A DNA stretch of 64,000 nucleotides from an uncultured Lachnospiraceae bacterium (lineage in GTDB: Bacteria; Bacillota; Clostridia; Lachnospirales; Lachnospiraceae): contig CAMUZQ010000004.1 in NCBI GenBank assembly GCA_947165275.1, positions 18,951-82,950 of the forward strand, read 5' to 3'. Below are positions 16,752 to 26,019 of this stretch, one piece after another. The notes beneath the pieces were generated by a model. That model did no database searches, was not told where the DNA came from, and was given only the letters and a program-made list of their open reading frames with translations. Positions within the stretch are counted from its first letter, which is position 1, and every line of letters starts with the position of its first letter. The translations under genes were made by a program, and so were the position numbers.

Positions 16752-17792
16752 ATGAAGGATTTATTAAACAAAAAAACTGTCATGATCATATTTTCGGTCA
16801 TGATCCTGCTGACAGCAGCTACAGTAGCGGGCGTCATCATCTATGGAAACATGATGTTCCGTATAATCGAATCCCCCGGAAATGAAAGCTTCACCGGGAA
16901 GCACTATGCATTCATCTGTGAGAATTCCCAGGACGGTTTTTACAGCTCGATATATGAAGGAGCATATAAGGAGGCGGACAGCAGAGGGGATTATCTGGAG
17001 AATATGGGGGAAAATATCGCCTTCCGGCAGGATAAATATGAGCTTATGGAGCTGTCGATAGATGCGGGAGTGGATGGGATAATCGTAGAAGCCGGAGAGA
17101 GCGAAGCCATGAATAAGCTCATAGAGCGGGCTGACAGCGAAGGTATCCCGGTGGTAACGGTAGGCAGTGACAACACTTCATCCGCAAGGAAATCCTATGT
17201 CGGCTTCGGTTATTATGACCTTGGTACGAATTACGGCAAGGAGCTTCTCAAAACCGCTACGGATGATCCGAAAAGGGTACTTGTGCTGATGAGCCCTGAT
17301 GCTGATGATTCCAGCCAGAATATAATATTCCAGGGAATAAGGGAGACAATAGAAAGATCCGATATGTCTTCCAGCTTCAATCTTGAGACCATGGCTGTTC
17401 CCGATACATCGGCTTTCGGCGCTGAGGAAAGGATAAGCGGCCTTATCATGAGGAATGATGAGCTTCCGGATGTGATAATATGCCTGAATGAGATCTTTAC
17501 CACCTGCGTAAGCCAGGCCCTGGTAGATTACAACAGGGTAGGACAGACTACGGTATACGGCTTTTACGAAAACAGCACGATACTCTCTGCCATACAGAAG
17601 CAGATAATTTTTGCCACATTTACAATGAATACCGGACAGATGGGGACTTTTTGCATAGAAGCCCTTAAGGAATACGAAGAGTACGGAAACGTGAACGAAT
17701 ATCTGCCTGTGGATATCAAGGTTGTGACATCGGATAATATAAGTGATTATATCCGTGAAAAGACGGAGGAGGCTGAAAATGGCCAGCTCTGA
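16752..17792 (+). CDS. Membrane-anchored periplasmic-type sugar-binding protein (sensor component)
   Basis: A 346-residue substrate-binding protein of the Peripl_BP_4 family held by one N-terminal transmembrane helix (about residues 8-32), with no lipobox cysteine. The binding domain runs from YAFICENSQDGFYSS through VDGIIVEAGES to the C-terminal lobe. It is followed, with a 14-nt overlap, by a YesM-type kinase. This order matches extracytoplasmic sensing systems where the binding protein presents ligand to the kinase rather than to a transporter. The start at 16752 is chosen because an ATG twelve bases earlier has no room for a ribosome site; either is possible. The ligand is probably a monosaccharide, by analogy and context. 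Confidence 0.78.
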   Translation: MKDLLNKKTVMIIFSVMILLTAATVAGVIIYGNMMFRIIESPGNESFTGKHYAFICENSQDGFYSSIYEGAYKEADSRGDYLENMGENIAFRQDKYELMELSIDAGVDGIIVEAGESEAMNKLIERADSEGIPVVTVGSDNTSSARKSYVGFGYYDLGTNYGKELLKTATDDPKRVLVLMSPDADDSSQNIIFQGIRETIERSDMSSSFNLETMAVPDTSAFGAEERISGLIMRNDELPDVIICLNEIFTTCVSQALVDYNRVGQTTVYGFYENSTILSAIQKQIIFATFTMNTGQMGTFCIEALKEYEEYGNVNEYLPVDIKVVTSDNISDYIREKTEEAENGQL

Positions 17793-19089
17793 GAATCAAC
17801 GCAAGGAAAAATCCAAGGTCCAGACAAACATGGTCATGCTTACGGTGGTGACGTCAACGATAATCCTGACAGTAAACATCGTTCTTTTTATCTATATAAG
17901 CCGGGCTATAGACGTAATAAACAAGGTGTATTCCACAAACGTGGAGATAGGAGAGCTTTCCGAGTCCTTAAATCAGGTTCGCGGGAGCATGACTGAATAT
18001 CTTAATACCAAATCCACCGACTCAATGGAGCAGTATTTCGATGCTACCCAGCAATACAGGGATTATCTCTCGGACCTGGTGCTTCAGGGACAGGGAAGGG
18101 ACAATACCGCGATCCTTCAGGATATACAGGGCCTTTCCGACACATATCTGTCTGTTGCCGAGGAGACGATACAGGCAAAGCGCGGCAGGGTCGTCGAGAA
18201 ATACAATGCAGGATATGAAAGATCGGAGAAGATATACGGATATATAAATGCATATATATACAGTCTGAATAATGAGCAGTTCAGGCAGAATTCAGAGAAA
18301 TACGCAGCTCTCAGAGCATCTCTGAGGTCTCTGGCCGCCGTCACCATGTCCGTCATTCTGGCGGTCGCTCTGATAAACATACTCCTTACGATAGTAATGA
18401 CAAAGAATATAATGGACCCGGTGCGGCAGAAAGAGATAATGATGGAGTCCCACCTGAAGGATGCCGAGCTGAAGTATCTGCAGGCTCAGGTAAACCCGCA
18501 TTTCCTGTACAATACCTTAAACGCGGGGGCACAGCTTGCCATGCTTGAGGACGCGGAAAAAACCTCAGGTTATCTGCAGAATGTGGCTGCCTTTTTCAGA
18601 TACAAGATAAAGGGAGAGGATAAGGAGACAACCCTTGAACAGGAAATAGCTTTGGTGGATAATTATATCCACATATTAAACGTCCGTTTTTCCGGCGAGA
18701 TCCATTATGAGAAAGAGCTGGATGAAAGATGTCTGTCTGTTTCGGTTCCGGGAATGATACTTCAGCCGATAGTTGAAAATGCAGTAAATCACGGGATAAG
18801 AGATATTGAAAGAGAAAAGAAGATAATACTTAAGGTGGAGAGACTGCCGGAGCTTATAAGAGTAAGGATCGAGGATAACGGAGTGGGCCTGACTGAGGAG
18901 CGTTTAAGGGAGATAATGTCCGGGAATGCCGGTGAGAACCCTATGATGAAGGACTCAAACGGAGTGGGAATAGCAAACGTGATATCGAGGCTCAGACTTT
19001 TTTATGACCGGGAAGATGTAATGCAGATGTTCAGCGAGGGAAGAGACAGGGGGACCATAGTCGATATACTCATCCCCGTTACGGAATAG
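17779..19089 (+). CDS. Sensor histidine kinase, YesM/LytS type
   Basis: The 436-residue kinase has a first transmembrane helix at about 15-40, an extracellular helical domain (about 42-180) and a second helix at about 190-215. Then comes a His_kinase domain with the phosphoacceptor motif QVNPHFLYNTLNA and a HATPase domain (VENAVNHG, DNGVGL, GVGIANV). The extracellular region is predicted mostly helical and has no recognisable ligand-binding fold, consistent with sensing through the binding protein encoded just upstream. ACGGAGG lies 8 nt before the ATG at 17779. It would phosphorylate the AraC-type regulator next door. Confidence 0.9.
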   Translation: MASSENQRKEKSKVQTNMVMLTVVTSTIILTVNIVLFIYISRAIDVINKVYSTNVEIGELSESLNQVRGSMTEYLNTKSTDSMEQYFDATQQYRDYLSDLVLQGQGRDNTAILQDIQGLSDTYLSVAEETIQAKRGRVVEKYNAGYERSEKIYGYINAYIYSLNNEQFRQNSEKYAALRASLRSLAAVTMSVILAVALINILLTIVMTKNIMDPVRQKEIMMESHLKDAELKYLQAQVNPHFLYNTLNAGAQLAMLEDAEKTSGYLQNVAAFFRYKIKGEDKETTLEQEIALVDNYIHILNVRFSGEIHYEKELDERCLSVSVPGMILQPIVENAVNHGIRDIEREKKIILKVERLPELIRVRIEDNGVGLTEERLREIMSGNAGENPMMKDSNGVGIANVISRLRLFYDREDVMQMFSEGRDRGTIVDILIPVTE

Positions 19090-19121
19090 GAATAAGGATC
19101 AGACAGCAGAGGGAAGGGATA

Positions 19122-20711
19122 ATGTACAGGATAATGCTTGCAGATGACGAAGGTATCGTCACGGATTCGATCAAATTCATTATAGATAAGGAATTCAAGG
19201 GACTCTGTGAAATAGAGACGGCAAAGACGGGAAGAGCCGTGATAGAGCTTGCCGAGAATTTCAGACCGGATATCGCTTTCATGGATATACAGATGCCGGG
19301 AATAAACGGCATAGAGGCTATGAAGGAGATACGCAGGACAAACTCTTCCACGGTTTTCATCATCCTGAGTGCCTATGACAAATTTGATTATGCCAAGGAA
19401 GCGATAAATCTGGGAGTTCTCGATTACCTGAACAAGCCCTTCAGCAAGGGAATGATAGTGGATGTGCTGGGAAGAGCGATAAAGCAGATAGATACGGCCA
19501 GGGAGCGCCGTAGACAGGAGCTTTCGATACGTGAAAAGATAGAAACAGTCACTCCTGTAATAGAAAACGGCTTTGTTTATTCGATCCTTTTTCAGGAGAG
19601 CCGGCAGGCTATGGAAAATTACAAGGAGCTTTTGGGTGTAGAGGAAAATTACGGGTTTATGATGGTGGTGGCTGTTGTCGATGCTGATTCGGATTCTGAG
19701 AATCCGGTCGGCTCCGGGATAAGGGTCCAGTCAGAGTATACGAGGATCAGGGATATGATAAGGGTCAGGCTCGGCTGCGTGACGGGGCCGCTGCTCTCGA
19801 ATAAGATAATCTGCTATTTTCCCCGGACAGATGCCCACATAGAATACGAAGACAGGGTAAGGATGATAGAAAGATGTGAGGAATTCTTAAAGGAACTCCT
19901 CCAGAAGACCGGGATCTCCGCACGTATAGGCCTGGGATCGATCCAGCCCATAGAGGCTGCATCGGTGTCCTATAAGGCAGCATTGGAGGCGCTTCAGCTT
20001 TCCCGGACCAGAGTGGCTCATGCCGAAGATCTGCCTATAGGCTGCGCATATGAAAAGGATTATCCCGCAGATCTGGAAAAGAAGCTTTTCGCCGCAGTAG
20101 GCGCCGGGAATGTGGGAATGACCAGAGAATATGCCATCAGTTTTTTTTCATGGATGAAGGAGGCCTATCCCGATGCTCTCGTAGATGCAAGGCTGAAATG
20201 TCTGGAGTTTGTATTATGGGCAGAGCGTTTATGCTACGAATCCGGGGGTATGACGTACAGATTTCTCCGCAGGTCGGATTATCTGCCTTCAATAATGGGA
20301 TGCGAAAGCTTTGATGAGCTGGAAAACTGGTTCACCGTAAAGATATGTGAAGCAGCCCGGAATGTAACAGTAAAAAAAGAAGAGAAGCTGGGGAATCTGA
20401 TCGAAGAGGCGAAGGACTATATAGCAGATAATTATTCCAGGGATATCTCCCTTGACGAGATATCCGGAAAGGTGGATGTGAGTCCGTATTATTTCACCAG
20501 GCTCTTTAAGGAAGAAACAGGGGAAACCTTCCTTGAATATCTGACGAGCTTCAGGATCGATAAGGCAAAGGAGCTGATGAAGGATCCGGATATTTCGGTA
20601 AAGGATATATGCTCACAGGTCGGATATGCCGATCCGAATTATTTCTCAAGGATATTCAAGAAGACTGTCGGCAAGACGCCTACGGAGTACAGGGCGGGCA
20701 CAGAGGCTTAA
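19122..20711 (+). CDS. Response regulator, YesN/AraC type
   Basis: A 529-residue transcription factor with an N-terminal receiver (acidic pair LADDE, phosphoacceptor Asp in DIAFMDIQMPG, Lys in LNKPF), a long middle region (about 130-420) and a C-terminal double helix-turn-helix AraC domain (VSPYYFTRLFKEETG; VGYADPNYFSRIFKK). The middle contains a degenerate GGDEF-like layout seen in many YesN proteins. It probably activates the ChvE/MmsA/MmsB transporter operon that follows when the kinase senses sugar. Direct-repeat binding sites were not identified. Confidence 0.9.
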   Translation: MYRIMLADDEGIVTDSIKFIIDKEFKGLCEIETAKTGRAVIELAENFRPDIAFMDIQMPGINGIEAMKEIRRTNSSTVFIILSAYDKFDYAKEAINLGVLDYLNKPFSKGMIVDVLGRAIKQIDTARERRRQELSIREKIETVTPVIENGFVYSILFQESRQAMENYKELLGVEENYGFMMVVAVVDADSDSENPVGSGIRVQSEYTRIRDMIRVRLGCVTGPLLSNKIICYFPRTDAHIEYEDRVRMIERCEEFLKELLQKTGISARIGLGSIQPIEAASVSYKAALEALQLSRTRVAHAEDLPIGCAYEKDYPADLEKKLFAAVGAGNVGMTREYAISFFSWMKEAYPDALVDARLKCLEFVLWAERLCYESGGMTYRFLRRSDYLPSIMGCESFDELENWFTVKICEAARNVTVKKEEKLGNLIEEAKDYIADNYSRDISLDEISGKVDVSPYYFTRLFKEETGETFLEYLTSFRIDKAKELMKDPDISVKDICSQVGYADPNYFSRIFKKTVGKTPTEYRAGTEA

Positions 20712-20729
20712 GGGTGATTGGAGACAGAA

Positions 20730-21779
20730 ATGAAGGGTGATCTCAGAAAAGCGGTTTGTTTATTATTGTTTATAATGTCGGCCTGGCTTATAAACGGCTG
20801 CGGCAGCCGTTCCGAGGATAAGGAGGAGTCGCTTGTCCGGGAGGATTCGGATCAGGAGATACAGATCGGGGTCGCTTTTGACAGCTTTCTTATCGAACGC
20901 TGGGAGCGCGACAGGGATATATTCGTATCAAGGGCCAGGGATCTTGGAGCCGTCGTAAATGTACAGAATGCCAATGGAGATGTCGATAAACAGAAGGAAC
21001 AGATCGAATATCTCATCGACAGGAAAATGGACGTGATCGTCGTCATTGCCGTAGACAGCTTTTCGATGAAAAAGGAGATCCAGGAGGCAAAGGATGCAGG
21101 GATAAAGATCATCGCCTATGACCGGCTGATAAATGATGTACCGCTGGATCTTTACATATCCTTTGATAATGAGATGGTAGGACGGTATATGGCAGATGCG
21201 ATCATAGAAAAGCTTCCCTCCGGGGGACGGGTCATGAAGATCAACGGACCTACGAAGGATAATAACGTACTGCTTGTGAACAGAGGCTTTGACAATGAGC
21301 TGCATGGTCACGGGATCAACGTGTTTGACACGTATTACGCTACGGAATGGAAGGGAGAGGAAGCCTTTAACTATCTCTCCGAGAATCCCGAAAAGGCAGA
21401 CAGGGCTGATGCGGTGATGTGCGGCAATGACTCCCTTGCCGGACAGGCCGTGAGGTATTATTCCGAGAAGCAGAGGGCCGGAAGCATACCTATAGTAGGA
21501 CAGGATGCAGATCTGGATGCCTGCCAGAGGATAGTGGAGGGCACACAGACGATGACTGCATATAAAAGCATAGAGCAGCTTGCCAAAAAAGCGGCGGAAG
21601 CGGCGGTTTCGCTGGCAAAGGGAAACAGTGTGGCAGGGGTCACGCAGATGGAGAACGGAAGCTACGAGATCCCCTATCTCAGCATACCTCCGATAATGGT
21701 GACTAAGGATAATATAGACAGTGTGATCATAGACAGCGGATTTCATCTGCGTGAAGATGTCTATCTTAAGGAAAGATAA
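20730..21779 (+). CDS. Sugar-binding lipoprotein (ChvE/XylF-like), second receptor
   Basis: A 349-residue lipoprotein with signal peptide and lipobox LINGCGS (lipidated Cys about residue 25). The Peripl_BP_4 domain resembles the ChvE/xylose-binding subfamily: QNANGDVDKQKEQIEYLI, VIAYDRLI, PIVGQDADLDACQRI. The pattern is close to the binding protein encoded 200 bp downstream. It ends the regulatory operon rather than heading the transport operon. It may be a sensor or a low-level scavenging receptor. The ATG at 20730 has GGAG 6 nt upstream; the track's TTG is less likely. Confidence 0.85.
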   Translation: MKGDLRKAVCLLLFIMSAWLINGCGSRSEDKEESLVREDSDQEIQIGVAFDSFLIERWERDRDIFVSRARDLGAVVNVQNANGDVDKQKEQIEYLIDRKMDVIVVIAVDSFSMKKEIQEAKDAGIKIIAYDRLINDVPLDLYISFDNEMVGRYMADAIIEKLPSGGRVMKINGPTKDNNVLLVNRGFDNELHGHGINVFDTYYATEWKGEEAFNYLSENPEKADRADAVMCGNDSLAGQAVRYYSEKQRAGSIPIVGQDADLDACQRIVEGTQTMTAYKSIEQLAKKAAEAAVSLAKGNSVAGVTQMENGSYEIPYLSIPPIMVTKDNIDSVIIDSGFHLREDVYLKER

Positions 21780-21821
21780 AGGGCGGACTTATTCTTTATA
21801 GCATTTTTTTGACGGTTCAGG

Positions 21822-21831
21822 ACAAATTTGT
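21822..21831. promoter_or_regulatory. Palindrome upstream of the sugar transporter, possible operator
   Basis: ACAAATTTGT is a perfect 10-bp palindrome in the 209-bp gap before the transporter. Its function is unproven; AraC-type regulators more often use direct repeats. Confidence 0.25.
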
Positions 21832-21879
21832 GCTATCAGCTGCGGAAGTCTCCGGTTCAATACGCAATTATTTCCTGTT

Positions 21880-21906
21880 TTGTTTCAGATAGCGGTGTGC
21901 TAGTAT
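21880..21906 (+). promoter_or_regulatory. Predicted promoter of the sugar ABC transporter operon
   Basis: An extended -10 (TGCTAGTAT) lies about 80 bp before the start codon; TTGTTT lies 15 bp upstream of the -10, a short spacing typical of activator-dependent promoters. A CCCTG/CAGGG hairpin follows in the leader. Confidence 0.4.
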
Positions 21907-21988
21907 CATAGCGTACAGAAACTCTGTGCCCTGAAAAAAGACAGGGTCCGGAAAAATTCTAATCATATTTTACAGGGAGGAAACAAAC

Positions 21989-23182
21989 ATGAAGAAAAAG
22001 TTACTCAGTGCCATTCTTTCTATGACAATGGTAGCTGCATTGCTTGCAGGCTGTGGCAGCACCGCCGCTGATACTGCAGCACCCGCAGCAGATGCACCTG
22101 CAGCAGAAGAGGCAGCTCCTGCAGCAGAGGAAGCACCCGCAGCAGACGCAGCTGAAGACACAGCTGCAGCAGCAGACTCAGGTGAGCAGAGCGCAGCTCC
22201 TGCAGAAGGCCTTAAGGTTGGCGTTTCAATGCCTACCAAGGATCTTCAGAGATGGAATCAGGACGGCGCAAACATGGAGAGCCAGCTTAAGGATGCAGGT
22301 TACGAGGTTGACCTTCAGTATGCAAACAATGACGTTCAGACACAGCTTTCACAGGTTGAGAACATGATCTCAAGCGGATGCAACGTTCTCGTTATAGCAG
22401 CTATAGAGGGTTCATCACTTGGTGAGGCTCTTGACATGGCTAAGGAAGCAGCTATCCCGGTTATCGCTTATGACCGTCTTCTCATGGATTCAGATGCAGT
22501 TTCATACTATGCTACATTTGATAACTACATGGTTGGTACGGTTCAGGGTACATATGTAAAGGATACTCTTGATCTTGACAACGCAAAGGGACCTTTCAAC
22601 ATCGAGTTCACAGCAGGAGATCCCGGTGACAACAATGCAGGTTATTTCTTCAACGGCGCTTATGATGTTCTTAAGCCTTACATTGATGAGGGCAAGCTTG
22701 TGATCCAGTCCGGAAAGTCAACCTTCAACGATGTTGCTACTCCTGAGTGGAAGACAGAGACAGCTCAGTCTGAGGCTGAGAACAGGATCTCTTCATTCTA
22801 CACAGACAAGGACATCGATGTATGGCTTTGCTCAAACGACTCTACAGCACTCGGTGTTGAGAACGCACTTGCAGCAAACTACAAGGGCAAGTATCCCATC
22901 GTAACAGGTCAGGACTGCGATATTGAGAATACCAAGAACATGATCGCAGGCAAGCAGTCAATGTCAGTATTCAAGGATACCCGTACACTTGCAAGCCAGG
23001 TTGTTAAGATGGTTGGACAGATCCTTAAGGATGAGACAGTTGATGTAAACGATACAGAGACCTACAACAACAACGTTATAACTGTTCCTTCATACCTTTG
23101 CGAGCCTGTATTTGCAGATGCAAACAACTACAAGGAGATCCTTATAGATTCAGGCTACTACACAGAGGATCAGCTTAAGTAA
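21989..23182 (+). CDS. chvE: Sugar ABC transporter substrate-binding lipoprotein, ChvE-like
   Basis: The 397-residue lipoprotein has a typical signal peptide and lipobox LLAGCGS (Cys24), then a tether of about 45 residues that is almost only Ala, Pro, Glu and Asp, then a ChvE-type binding domain (KVGVSMPTKDLQRWNQDG; IAYDRLL; TGQDCDIEN). Receptors of this subfamily bind xylose, glucose, galactose or arabinose. Codon use is shifted from its neighbours toward GTT, CTT and AAG, which suggests very high expression, as does the hairpin separating it from the ATPase gene. The gene heads the importer operon. Confidence 0.92.
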   Translation: MKKKLLSAILSMTMVAALLAGCGSTAADTAAPAADAPAAEEAAPAAEEAPAADAAEDTAAAADSGEQSAAPAEGLKVGVSMPTKDLQRWNQDGANMESQLKDAGYEVDLQYANNDVQTQLSQVENMISSGCNVLVIAAIEGSSLGEALDMAKEAAIPVIAYDRLLMDSDAVSYYATFDNYMVGTVQGTYVKDTLDLDNAKGPFNIEFTAGDPGDNNAGYFFNGAYDVLKPYIDEGKLVIQSGKSTFNDVATPEWKTETAQSEAENRISSFYTDKDIDVWLCSNDSTALGVENALAANYKGKYPIVTGQDCDIENTKNMIAGKQSMSVFKDTRTLASQVVKMVGQILKDETVDVNDTETYNNNVITVPSYLCEPVFADANNYKEILIDSGYYTEDQLK

Positions 23183-23198
23183 TTGAGAACACTCTCAA
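23183..23198 (+). terminator. Hairpin directly after chvE
   Basis: TTGAGA / TCTCAA arms with a 4-nt loop start at the base after the chvE stop and are followed by ATTTT. It is a weak terminator or 3'-end stabiliser. Confidence 0.4.
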
Positions 23199-23213
23199 AT
23201 TTTAACCAAACTG

Positions 23214-23246
23214 AAATTTGGGGCGGGCAATGCCCGCCCCAATTTT
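23214..23246 (+). terminator. Leaky terminator/attenuator between chvE and mmsA
   Basis: A GC-rich stem GGGGCGGGC / GCCCGCCCC with a 3-nt loop and flanking A/T pairs ends in TTTT. It should reduce transcription of the ATPase and permease genes relative to the binding protein. Confidence 0.75.
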
Positions 23247-23298
23247 ACTTATGAAATAAGAGGATTTGTACAGAAGGTATTGAGAGGAGGGAAAAGTT

Positions 23299-24837
23299 TT
23301 GGCAAAAGAATTGCTGAGAATGGATCATATAACCAAGGTCTTCCCCGGTGTAAAGGCATTGGATAATGTCAACCTTTCAGTTGAAGAAGGCGAGATCCAT
23401 GCTCTGGTTGGCGAAAACGGGGCGGGGAAATCCACACTCATGAATGTTTTGAGCGGTATATATCCGTTCGGAACATATGAGGGAGATATCATTTACAATG
23501 GTGAGGTCTGCAAATTTCAGAAGATAAAGGATTCTGAAGAGAAGGGTATAGTTATCATCCATCAGGAGCTGGCCCTTGTACCGCAGATGTCTATAGGCGA
23601 GAATATGTTCCTCGGAAACGAACGGGGAAAGAAAAATGCTATTAACTGGAATGAGACATATGGCGAGGCTGACAAATACTTAAAGATGGTCGGTCTTTCC
23701 GAGTCTTCAAGAGTATTGATAAAGGATATAGGAACAGGTAAGCAGCAGCTTGTCGAGATAGCAAAGGCACTGGCAAAGCATGCAAAGCTCCTTATCCTTG
23801 ATGAGCCCACATCATCTCTTAATGAGACTGATTCAAGAGCACTTCTTGATCTTATGCTTGAATTCAAGAAGCAGGGCATGACAATGATAATCATCAGTCA
23901 TAAGCTCAACGAGGTCGTATATGTTGCGGATAAGATCACTGTTGTCCGTGACGGTTCGACAGTAGAGACCATGGACTGCCACAGCATGGAGATAAACGAG
24001 GATCGTATAATCCGCGGAATGGTCGGCCGTGAGTTGACAAACCGCTTCCCTAAGAGAGAGGGAGTTGAGCTTGGCGATATAAATATGGAGGTGGATAACT
24101 GGACAGTTTACCATCCCCTGTATACAGAGCGTAAGGTGGTCGATGACGTTACCCTCAAGGTCAGGGCAGGCGAGGTGGTCGGTATCTATGGACTTATGGG
24201 TGCCGGTCGTACAGAGCTTGCAATGAGCATATTCGGAAAGTCATACGGATCGAGCATCACCGGAACACTCAAGATACACGGCAAGGAAGTTGACCTGAAA
24301 AATTCAAGAGCTGCCATAGACGCAAAGCTTGCCTATGTTACAGAGGACAGAAAGGGCAACGGTCTTGTGCTTACCAATCCCATAAGGGTAAATACCTCCC
24401 TTGCAAATATGGCAGGTGTCAGCGACAAGGGTGTCATAGATCAGGATAAAGAATATCAGATCGCGGATGATTACAAGAAGAAGCTCAGGACCAAGACCCC
24501 TTCGGTAGAGCAGAATGTAGGTAATCTGTCCGGTGGTAACCAGCAGAAGGTGCTGCTTGCAAAGTGGATGTTCACCGATCCCGATATCCTTATTCTGGAT
24601 GAGCCTACAAGAGGTATAGATGTCGGAGCCAAATACGAGATCTACTGCATCATAAACGATCTTGTAAAAGCAGGAAAGTCTGTCATTATGATTTCTTCAG
24701 AGCTTCCTGAGGTTATCGGTATGAGCGACAGGATATATATCATGAATGAGGGAAGATTCGTAGGAGAGCTCAATGCCGATGAGGCTTCCCAGGAGCGGAT
24801 AATGGCGAATATAGTACAGTCGGGAAGGGGTGAATGA
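23299..24837 (+). CDS. mmsA: Sugar ABC transporter ATP-binding protein (MmsA/XylG-like, two NBDs)
   Basis: The 512-residue ATPase has two nucleotide-binding domains. The first has Walker [10 protein letters not shown], a variant signature [12 protein letters not shown] and Walker B LLILDEPT. The second has the degenerate Walker [10 protein letters not shown] usual in this class, with signature LSGGNQQKV and Walker B ILILDEPT. It powers monosaccharide import through the permeases encoded downstream. The start is TTG at 23299, with GGAGGG about 8 nt upstream and the family start [12 protein letters not shown] following. The 117-bp gap after chvE holds two hairpins that probably set the subunit ratio. 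Confidence 0.93.
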   Translation: MAKELLRMDHITKVFPGVKALDNVNLSVEEGEIHALVGENGAGKSTLMNVLSGIYPFGTYEGDIIYNGEVCKFQKIKDSEEKGIVIIHQELALVPQMSIGENMFLGNERGKKNAINWNETYGEADKYLKMVGLSESSRVLIKDIGTGKQQLVEIAKALAKHAKLLILDEPTSSLNETDSRALLDLMLEFKKQGMTMIIISHKLNEVVYVADKITVVRDGSTVETMDCHSMEINEDRIIRGMVGRELTNRFPKREGVELGDINMEVDNWTVYHPLYTERKVVDDVTLKVRAGEVVGIYGLMGAGRTELAMSIFGKSYGSSITGTLKIHGKEVDLKNSRAAIDAKLAYVTEDRKGNGLVLTNPIRVNTSLANMAGVSDKGVIDQDKEYQIADDYKKKLRTKTPSVEQNVGNLSGGNQQKVLLAKWMFTDPDILILDEPTRGIDVGAKYEIYCIINDLVKAGKSVIMISSELPEVIGMSDRIYIMNEGRFVGELNADEASQERIMANIVQSGRGE

Positions 24838-24838
24838 C

Positions 24839-26005
24839 ATGAGTATAAATATTAAAGATGTACTTAAGAAATATACGATGGTATTTGCCCTTATAGCGGT
24901 GATCATCTTCTTTCAGCTGATGACAGGCGGAAAGATGCTTCTGCCGCAGAATGTAAATAACCTTATTTCACAGAATGCATATGTGTTTGTACTTGCAGCA
25001 GGTATGCTGCTCTGTATCCTTACCGGTGGAAATATCGATCTGGCTTGCGGATCGGTGGTCTGCTTCTTGGGTGGTATCGGAGCAGTTGTAATGTCGAAGG
25101 ACATAAACTGGGTCGTTGCGGTCATCATAATGCTCATCGGCGGCATACTGGTCGGCGCATGGCAGGGCTACTGGATAGCTTATGTGAAGGTGCCGCCCTT
25201 CATTGCAACTCTCGCAGGCATGTATGCCTTCAGAGGTTTGTCCAACTTTGTTCTTAACGGATATTCGGTAGGTATAGATGATGCCGTATTCCTGAATGTG
25301 TTCGGCGGCGGAGCAGACTGTTATGTACCGGATATTTTCGGCGGACAGGGTCTTAATCTGACCTGCCTGCTTGCCGGTATCATCCTGGTCGTGATCTATG
25401 TACTTGTGGTGATAAAGAACAGGATGTCTGCTATCAAGGCAGGATATGATGTCGGTCCCTTCTATTCAGAGATCATCAAGATGGTGATAATAAGTGTGGC
25501 GGTCATATGGTTTTTCCTGAAGCTCTCCAGCTATAAGGGTATCCCGACATCACTTATATGGATAGGAGTTGTTCTCCTTGCATATGCCTACATCACCGCA
25601 AATACTACCATGGGACGTTATCTCTATGCAGTAGGCGGAAATGAAAAGGCAACTAATCTTTCAGGTATTGACTCCAGGAAGGTATACTTCTTCGCATATG
25701 TAAACATGGGTCTCATGTCAGGTCTTGCCGGCATACTTACCGTAGCCAGAGCTACACATGCAGAGCCTACATTCGGACAGGGCTACGAGATGGACGCCAT
25801 CGCTGCCTGCTTCATAGGAGGAGCTTCGGCATACGGCGGTGAAGGTAATGTATTCGGTATAGTCATCGGTGCGCTTCTCATGGGTGTCATCAACATGGGA
25901 ATGAGTATCATCGGCGTGGAAGCCAACTATCAGAAGGTGGTCAAGGGTATCGTCGTTCTGGTAGCGATCATATTTGACGTAGTGTCAAGTAAGAAGAAAA
26001 AGTAA
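24839..26005 (+). CDS. mmsB: Sugar ABC transporter permease, MmsB-like (copy 1)
   Basis: A 388-residue inner-membrane permease of the ribose/xylose (BPD_transp_2) family with about ten transmembrane helices. Family motifs include LTGGNIDLACGS, VPPFIATLAGMYAFRG and AVGGNEKATNLSGID, the last being the coupling loop that contacts the ATPase. The ATG at 24839 is one base after the mmsA stop and is preceded by GGAAGGGG. It is clearly homologous to the next gene throughout its length. Confidence 0.92.
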   Translation: MSINIKDVLKKYTMVFALIAVIIFFQLMTGGKMLLPQNVNNLISQNAYVFVLAAGMLLCILTGGNIDLACGSVVCFLGGIGAVVMSKDINWVVAVIIMLIGGILVGAWQGYWIAYVKVPPFIATLAGMYAFRGLSNFVLNGYSVGIDDAVFLNVFGGGADCYVPDIFGGQGLNLTCLLAGIILVVIYVLVVIKNRMSAIKAGYDVGPFYSEIIKMVIISVAVIWFFLKLSSYKGIPTSLIWIGVVLLAYAYITANTTMGRYLYAVGGNEKATNLSGIDSRKVYFFAYVNMGLMSGLAGILTVARATHAEPTFGQGYEMDAIAACFIGGASAYGGEGNVFGIVIGALLMGVINMGMSIIGVEANYQKVVKGIVVLVAIIFDVVSSKKKK

Positions 26006-26019
26006 GGGAGGAGGAAGTC

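Noticed and set aside
20928-21746. 272-aa minus-strand ORF
   Set aside because: It is antisense to the second sugar-binding lipoprotein gene, which has clear family motifs; no supporting start signals.
22044-22367. Gln-rich 107-aa plus-strand ORF
   Set aside because: Frame-shifted reading of the repetitive Ala/Pro/Glu tether in chvE; the Gln richness comes from GCA codons read one base off.
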